NCBI GenBank assembly: GCA_905250115.1 | Contig: CAJNOI010000032.1 | Span: 496,001-560,000 of the forward strand | From: Adineta steineri | Lineage: Eukaryota; Rotifera; Eurotatoria; Adinetida; Adinetidae | DNA: 64,000 bases | Direction of reading: 5' to 3' | Shown here: one piece after another, positions 57,905-64,000 of the stretch | How positions within the stretch are numbered: the first letter of the stretch is position 1 | How the letters are laid out: the number at the start of each line of letters is the position of its first letter | Translations under genes and position numbers: made by a program | The notes under the pieces: generated by a model | What the model saw: only the letters and a program-made list of their open reading frames with translations | What the model was told of the DNA's origin: nothing | Databases searched by the model: none

Positions 57905-60900
57905 TCATTAGACATATGTACGCATTTATTTTACTTCACATGAGTCTATTACTACATTTATATATATGTATATATTATTTTTTTTTATTTATTCTCGCAA
58001 TAAACGCTTATATGTGATACTTACCTGACAATTTAAGAGTAGGAAAGAATAGAGAGAGAGAGAAAAAAATCATCGAATGGTCATTATATTACACAGATAA
58101 GAAAAAAAATGATACGTATATTTTTCAAAAATAGATTGTTAATAGTCTATTCAAGCATGTCACCTATTATCAATGAATAAGTATGTCTGTGTTTTTTTTT
58201 TCTTCATAAAAAGATGTATTCTATTCAAAAATAAAATGTAATGTTCTCCGTGTTTCTACACTTGTTTAAAAAGAAAAATATTGCACAAGTATGACTCAAT
58301 AAAATATGTTTTGGCTATTTATATACTTCGTAATCTTACAGAACTTTCATCATTTTTACGTAAAGAACTGAAAGCTTTGTTTCAACAACATATGAAAAAT
58401 ATAATTATGAATATTATAGAAATAAACAAGAATAAGAAGTAGACAGTACGGATCACAAGGACAAATAATCAACAGTTCCTTGAAGATATTGGCTAGGCAG
58501 AAAAAATAACATAGAAAAAAGAAACGTTATTCATTGGGTGAATAACTGTTCTTGCTCCATCTTTTTACATTATAATGAAAGATGGTGCAATTTAGTAGAT
58601 AAATAAATAGAACATTATATTACTGATAATTATTCATACAACAAATATAAAAAAAAACTTATCAGATTAATTGCATAATAATTATGAAATATATTACATC
58701 AAGTATGATTTTCTTTCGAAAATTTCAAGCGACATGGTTTATTATGATGCAGAAAAGCCATACATCAAATATTTGATTTATATAAGTGAAAAATTTCAAA
58801 TGTAAAAAAATACCTTACAATTTAAAAGTTCTGTTTGTAATAATACGAAATCATATAATTGTAGAATAATATAGGACAATATGAAGATTTTAATTAGTTT
58901 ACATCTAAAATAAAAAATTCATTTATTCTACATTAGTAGAAAAATCTTGTACGGAGTACTAAATTATGCATGTACTTTTTTACCGTTTAAAAATACTGTC
59001 TGGTGTATTTTCGACTTTCCTTTTTTCTTATCAATTCTTTTTGCTTTCCTAATCTTTTTTCGGGTGATATATTCTCATGGACGTGATAAACTAAATCAAA
59101 TAAAGAAAAAATTTAATTCACATTCTATCGATTTTAAATACAGATTCTTGAATAAATCTGATCTACATTCATACATGTTATGGAATTATCCCATATATTT
59201 TCTTTTCTATATATGTGATCTTTCTTTCGTTCTGTGGCCTCGATATGTTCTTTTCCTAGTTAAGATTTCTTATATATATAACCCAGGTATTTTCCTATGA
59301 TATCATACGGGAAATATCCAGCTAGTCTATATATATATAGAGATTATGTTATACGGTGTGTGATTAGTTAAACTTATTATTTTTAAAATAAACAAGCTAA
59401 GCAAAAGAAGAATAGATCTAACAATACTCACAAAAAAGAAATGTATTCGGATATTTTCAATATTTAGTTTTCAATGTTACGTTCTATCTAATCAAAGATA
59501 ATCTTGATTTCTATAATTCGATCTTGTCATATACTTACAAGATTTTATTATTTTATTTACTCTCGTTCTTTTTACCCGTACGTAACCTACCCTTCCATAT
59601 GATGGAAAAATACTTCCAAGTGTTATCACATGAATCTTCCATCCAATGTAATATAAAACGACAGTTATTTCTATCTCAACCTAGTCTCATCATGCTACAT
59701 ATGCTATTAGAGATTATCAAGCTTCGAACTTCTTTGCTTTTGTAAATCTAGACTTGTGTAGATTATAATCTGAATTTTCTTTTTCTCTACGTATGAAATT
59801 AACTATTAATTAAATTGGAAATTTTCTTTTACGGATAATTAATGAGACAATCAATCCAAATGATCGCAAATAAACATTTACCTTATTTTCCAAACGATGA
59901 CAACATGTGGAGGAAGGAAGTCTGAGGAGAATCAAATAAACTGGAAACATAAACAAATCAGTGGGAAAAATTCTAAGCAACAAGAAAGAAGAAAAGTATA
60001 CATTTATTTATAGATATCGTACATGTTATTCGGAAGAAGAAAAAAAGAAAATATACATCAAAGTATCCCCTAAAAATGTGTTTAATCATCTTTAAATTAT
60101 ATCATTACGAACTGTCTTCTTAGATTGAATATACCTACTAATCGAACAGTGAACATATTTTAAATCTATATAGACTCTTTACTTGTATCGGATCAAATTC
60201 TTTTCTATATTCCATTTGTATTATCTAAAACTTCAAGGTTGCATCTACTCATCAATTTCTACTAGACATTGTATTACAAAAATTATTTTCAAACCGGCCT
60301 TGAGATTATGTCCAAAAAACAGTACATAAAAAATGATGAATGTTATAGAAAAATAAAAGAATAAACAATACAGTTACTTTATTAATTGCAATCAGATGTT
60401 GATCGTATTGAAAATGTGCACCATTTCATTCTTTCTTTTTTTTTTATTTTTTATTTTTTGTTATCTTTTTTTTTATGTGTTCATTTTTTTTTAGATATTT
60501 TCAGTTATTTTTTTTCCTTTTTTTTTTAATTTTTTTAAATTTTTTTCTTTTTTTTTTTTAATGAAATGGTGAAAAATCCGAATATCAAGACGTAGCCAAA
60601 ACACATGTATTCGTGCATATCATGTCCTATAGTTCTTTTTTTTAAAAGAAAAAAACAAATTGATTAGTCGTTTAGGAATAAACATATTGTAAAAACAAAA
60701 AGAACAAGAAGATTTTTTCGCGAGTTTTATCATCTGTTTGAATTTTTTTTTTCTTAATATCCCACAACAATGATAAAGAAATAAAGTACAGAAAAAACAA
60801 CTACAATTGACAGAGACAAAAAACATGAAATAACATTAGATTTTCCTCACCGAACGAAATACATCTATATTGCCGTCGGAATATTATTTCTTGTCTATTT

Positions 60901-60914
60901 TGTTAATTATAATT
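57905..60914. other. Long AT-rich intergenic region with poly-T tracts
   Basis: Three kilobases between the hydrolase start and the PABPN1 stop. It contains T-rich runs at about 60427-60560. The frames at 58947-59300 and 59524-59745 are made of Phe/Leu/Tyr/Ser codons expected from AT-rich DNA and show no conservation that I recognise. No gene supported. Confidence 0.5.
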
Positions 60915-62003
60915 TTAATAAGGTGAATAGAAATAATTTGAACGACCACGGCCACTAGTAAATAAAATAAATCAGAATATTCTACTATTTGAAAGAGACA
61001 AAAAAAAAACTTTCATACCGAAATGTAGGTCGAGCAATTCGACCGCGATATGGTGCAGTAATGTAAGGCATATAAGCTCCGCCGCGTGGCATTCGACCAC
61101 GTCCAAAACCACGGAGTGCGCCACGAGGTGGACGATCAGTCGTTGAAACACCAGGACGATTTGTTCGTTTTTCAGTTACCTAATTATGAAGATAAATAGA
61201 AATATCAAAAATATTTTTCTGAATTTACTTTTATTTGTCGTCCTTTAAATAATGAATCATCAAGAGCAAGAGCCGTTTGTATAGAATCTCTATCAGAAAA
61301 TTCAACATACGCAAAACTAAAATAAAAAATAAAATTTGTGTTCCTAATAGTATATCTCTCAATTAATCCAAATTTATATATATTCGTTAGTCAAAATAGT
61401 ATAGTACACACTACATTAATAGTAATTTTATATGTTATGTTTTCAAATTTCATACCCTTTTGGTTGTCCAGTAAATTTGTCACATAAAATAGTTACACGA
61501 TGAATTGATCCACAACCATGAAAATGATTTTCGAGTTCCTGTGCTGTCGCTGAATAATCAACCTATTCACATATATATAAGTATAAGTAATAAAACTAAT
61601 TGAGTGTCTATTTACATTTCCAACGTATACTGATTTTTGATCTGCTTCCATTTTTTCCTCGATTGTCGGAAATGATGCTAATAATACACAATAATTGATA
61701 TATAATAAAAATGAATAGAAAAAAAAAATCATTCTATTTACATGTTCCTGTTGAACCAGGGGTACCACCCATTTGTTTTTCAACTTCAACTTGCATTTGT
61801 TTTAATTTTTCAGCTTCCTCTTCCATTTCATTAATACGTTGTCGCATTGTTTCAATATCAGTTTCATCTGTAATTTCTGATGAATCCAAAAGTGACTCCG
61901 ATAAACTTTCTTGTCGACTTGGACTAAGAAGAATATCAGCACTAGTCGCAAACATTCCATTGTTATTAATTCCATTTTGTGTTGTTATACCATTTGCATC
62001 CAT
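60915..62003 (-). CDS. PABPN1: Nuclear poly(A)-binding protein 1 (PABP2/PABPN1)
   Basis: Six exons (62003-61742, 61677-61616, 61562-61456, 61316-61229, 61179-61019, 60954-60915) in phase encode 239 aa. It has an acidic/coiled-coil N-terminus ([20 protein letters not shown]), one RRM with RNP2 SVYVGNVDYSA and RNP1 KGFAYVEF, and an Arg/Gly-rich tail ending NYFYSPY. The last residues match the WYSPY end of vertebrate PABPN1. The protein stimulates poly(A) polymerase and sets poly(A) tail length in the nucleus. The poly-Ala tract of vertebrate proteins is absent, as usual in invertebrates. I chose MDANG at 62003 over an in-frame Met at 62042 because the upstream part (TLIIYSFVQK) is not family-like. 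Confidence 0.93.
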
Positions 62004-62585
62004 TTTTTGAACGAATGAATAGATTATTAATGTGTCTGACAAATGGGATGAAATTACTATGAATAGGTAATAGAATACAAAAAGAAAAACAAATAAAGGA
62101 TAATAGAAAACAATACGTTATATGATTGGTTATTTCAAGACATGGAAAAGTTTCTTTCAAATTAAAAAGAAATCAATACAAAAATTTATTTATATGTTTT
62201 TAAAATTTTCATTATGATTTTGAAAAGATGGCGATAGATACCGCTTGCAAAAAAATGATTGAATATTGAATAGTCCAATAGAAATACAGCTATTTTTCTG
62301 ATTTTTGTTGTGTTATGTTATTCATCGGACACGAACACATCATCTGATCGAATGAATGATAATGAAATATTGAATACGATGCAGTATTTTAGTACGTATA
62401 GGGATAAACTGTTCATCTGTATTCATAAAAAACGATACATACATTATTTTTGTTTCCTATATAAATAGTTCAATTTAATACGAGATTATTGAGATATTCC
62501 TAAAGGGCTAACGACTTTTTCTTTTAACATATATGTATATCTTTATTTTAGAATAAATTAAATGTGAATTAAGCTCAATAATTCC
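62004..62585. promoter_or_regulatory. Divergent promoter region, PABPN1 / JTB
   Basis: A 580-bp AT-rich interval between divergently transcribed start codons. It must hold both promoters. No distinct motif that I can assign. Confidence 0.45.
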
Positions 62586-63047
62586 ATGCTTGATCTAATC
62601 ACACGTCGGCGTTTATTGGTCTTTCTTTTTGCCATATTTTTTGTTATTTTAAGTGTTCTATTTTTTGGTCGTGCAATTCCATCAATTTCACGACGTACAC
62701 CATTGAAACTTGAAATAGAACAACCAGTTAGTGAATGTTATTTAACTGAATCAATAGATGTTATTGGAATATGTGAGAAATGTACATCTTATCAACGTCG
62801 TTCAAAAGCAAATGGTTGTTTACCAACTGGTTATAGAGAATTAGTACTTTGTACAAAATCAAATATAAAAACAAATCGTTCATGTCAAATGCCTGTTTAT
62901 ATTCAAAAACAACATTTTTGGTTATTTGAAGTTATGATGATTATTGTTGGATTAATCGCAATATTTAGTGCTCAATCAAGGCAAAAAATTTTAGATAAAC
63001 AAATGGTTGAAAAAATCAAGAAACAGATTGGTGAAAGTGATGAATGA
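62586..63047 (+). CDS. JTB: JTB-like (jumping translocation breakpoint) membrane protein
   Basis: Single exon, 153 aa. An N-terminal hydrophobic segment (residues 10-28, signal anchor), then a Cys-rich extracellular region with CEKCTSYQRRSK, CLPTGYRELVLC and SCQMP, a second transmembrane segment (FEVMMIIVGLIAIFSA) and a short basic tail DKQMVEKIKKQI. This order, including the PTGY core and the RQxxLDKxxxEKxxKQIE-like end, is that of JTB, a conserved animal protein implicated in cell growth and cytokinesis. AATAAATAAA about 100 bp after the stop is a likely polyadenylation signal. Confidence 0.85.
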   Translation: MLDLITRRRLLVFLFAIFFVILSVLFFGRAIPSISRRTPLKLEIEQPVSECYLTESIDVIGICEKCTSYQRRSKANGCLPTGYRELVLCTKSNIKTNRSCQMPVYIQKQHFWLFEVMMIIVGLIAIFSAQSRQKILDKQMVEKIKKQIGESDE

Positions 63048-63804
63048 TTATTTCGATTTACATCTGAATTTTATTGCAGAATGTTTTTTTTTCTGTAAAT
63101 AGTATGGTGAACTGTATTTTATTTATTTTGTTGTTTTTTTTTGATTGAATAAATAAACTTATATATCATGAAAAGATAGTTAGAATGAAGAGAATACAAA
63201 TAATATATGTGTAATCATTTTATTACTTAAATAAATTCTATCTTTACATGATGAATGAAATAATAAATTCAAAGGTGAATACTGCTTGCAATATGTTTCA
63301 TTGGTTGAGTTTTAAAATAAACGGTAATGTACTTTTTATATATCCAGTGTATTACCCTGATAAATATTGTAGTTAAAACAAACTTCATGACTTTGTTGCG
63401 TAATGGAGAACAGGCTTAATAACGTTTGTCCTTAGACTAGAACTTACTCTTATCATGACCCTTTGATTAAACAAAAAGTGTGCCGAAAACTAGCAGCTTT
63501 AACAGACTTGATGTTATCATTTTTCACTCTTTCTTTTTTTTGTATGAATTCTTATCTATTATCATTTAGAAAAAAAACTTAAGTCAAACGTTGGCTGTGA
63601 TATCTTTGTGTATATAATATCTTATTTGATATAAATTTTTTTATAGATTCATTTTCAAGTAAAACGCTGCTATATATACCCCGGCATTTTTTTATACTTC
63701 TTTTTTTTGCTACGATAATAACCACATACTGTAAGACTTTATATTTGTTCCTATTCTAACTGAGAGCCATTTATTGTCATTATTTAAGTTGTGGTTTTTA
63801 AATA
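63048..63804. other. Intergenic region before alpha-mannosidase
   Basis: About 750 bp of AT-rich sequence. It contains the JTB 3' UTR and the promoter of the next gene; a TATATATACC-like element lies near 63670. No gene seen. Confidence 0.45.
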
Positions 63805-64000
63805 ATGTACGTTTCAACATATGGTGTATTTATCCTTTTGGGTATCGCTCTTTGCTGTGGACTTCCAACTAAAACTCCCAATGCATGTGGCTATGATGTG
63901 AGAGAATATATTATAATCAAAATTATTATTATTATTATTATATCTATAGGCATGCAATTTAGGAGATCCAAATAAATTGAATGTGCATATCGTTGCACAT
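63805..64000 (+). CDS. Lysosomal alpha-mannosidase-like, 5' end only
   Basis: Exon 1 (63805-63897) begins with a signal peptide (MYVSTYGVFILLGIALCCG) and ends NACGYD. A 52-bp intron with gtgaga donor and ctatag acceptor leads to exon 2 at 63950, reading ACNLGDPNKLNVHIVAH up to the window edge. The CGYxxC...LNVHxVxH start is that of mature lysosomal alpha-mannosidase (glycoside hydrolase 38), where the last His would open the zinc-binding HTHDD motif. The rest lies beyond the window. Confidence 0.8.

Noticed and set aside
58947..59745. Membrane protein genes in the 58-60 kb spacer
   Set aside because: Phe/Leu/Tyr-rich frames without a start context, conserved motif or splice continuity.
60427..60560. 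Poly-T tract as a retroposon tail
   Set aside because: The T runs are interrupted and diffuse, with no adjacent element body or flanking duplication that I can see.
62004..62042. Upstream Met as PABPN1 start
   Set aside because: The extra 13 residues are hydrophobic and unlike the family, whereas MDANG starts the expected acidic N-terminus.

Overview
The window looks like nuclear DNA of a bdelloid rotifer (genus not resolved). It is very AT-rich, and its genes have short GT-AG introns, mostly 45-70 bp. Ordinary animal genes (Ro60, PABPN1, JTB, CBF-beta, a PPTC7-type phosphatase, a rhodopsin-family GPCR, lysosomal alpha-mannosidase) lie beside genes of non-animal type: a nonribosomal peptide synthetase (NRPS) locus, a cyanobacterial-like MIO ammonia-lyase/aminomutase, an intronless FAD monooxygenase and an ART-TPR protein. 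G-rich tracts matching TGTGGG, which I recall as the bdelloid telomere hexamer, recur in the left half. Two 100-N gaps (1799-1898 and 26818-26917) bracket the NRPS locus.

Region 1, 1-8.8 kb: an AT-rich stretch, a gap, then a decayed NRPS (NRPS-1) with at least nine disabling changes. It ends inside an adenylation domain at a short telomere-like palindromic repeat. Region 2, 9.1-27 kb, is the centrepiece. A palindromic MITE-like element precedes a three-exon MIO enzyme (about 582 aa). This is followed on the same strand by NRPS-2, which is open across ten introns (about 4,000 aa before the gap). Its layout is A-T-C'-C-A-T-Cy-A-Ox-T-C'. The loading A domain lacks the amino-acid-binding Asp235, which suits an aryl or beta-amino acid such as the MIO enzyme could make. 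The second A domain has a Ser-like code (7 of 10 positions). The third matches the cysteine code DLYNLSLIWK and sits with a cyclization domain and an embedded FMN oxidase. The inferred product is an aryl or beta-aryl acyl-Ser(-like)-thiazole compound. No thioesterase is visible; a terminal C domain runs into the gap.

Region 3, 27-34.8 kb: dispersed palindromic G/C-arm repeats, gene fragments, an ART-TPR gene split by one stop codon, a WAP-like secreted peptide gene, and a 78-aa gene of unknown function. Region 4, 34.8-64 kb: mostly conserved eukaryotic genes, in order CBF-beta-like (-), FAD monooxygenase (+), PPTC7-like (+), GPCR (-), an unidentified 866-aa coiled-coil protein (-), Ro60 (-), monoglyceride-lipase-like (-), PABPN1 (-), JTB (+) and the 5' end of alpha-mannosidase (+), with long AT-rich spacers.

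For spliced genes the start and end give the whole span and the exons are listed in the evidence. All splice sites were placed by eye from GT/AG signals, reading-frame continuity and comparison between paralogous modules.
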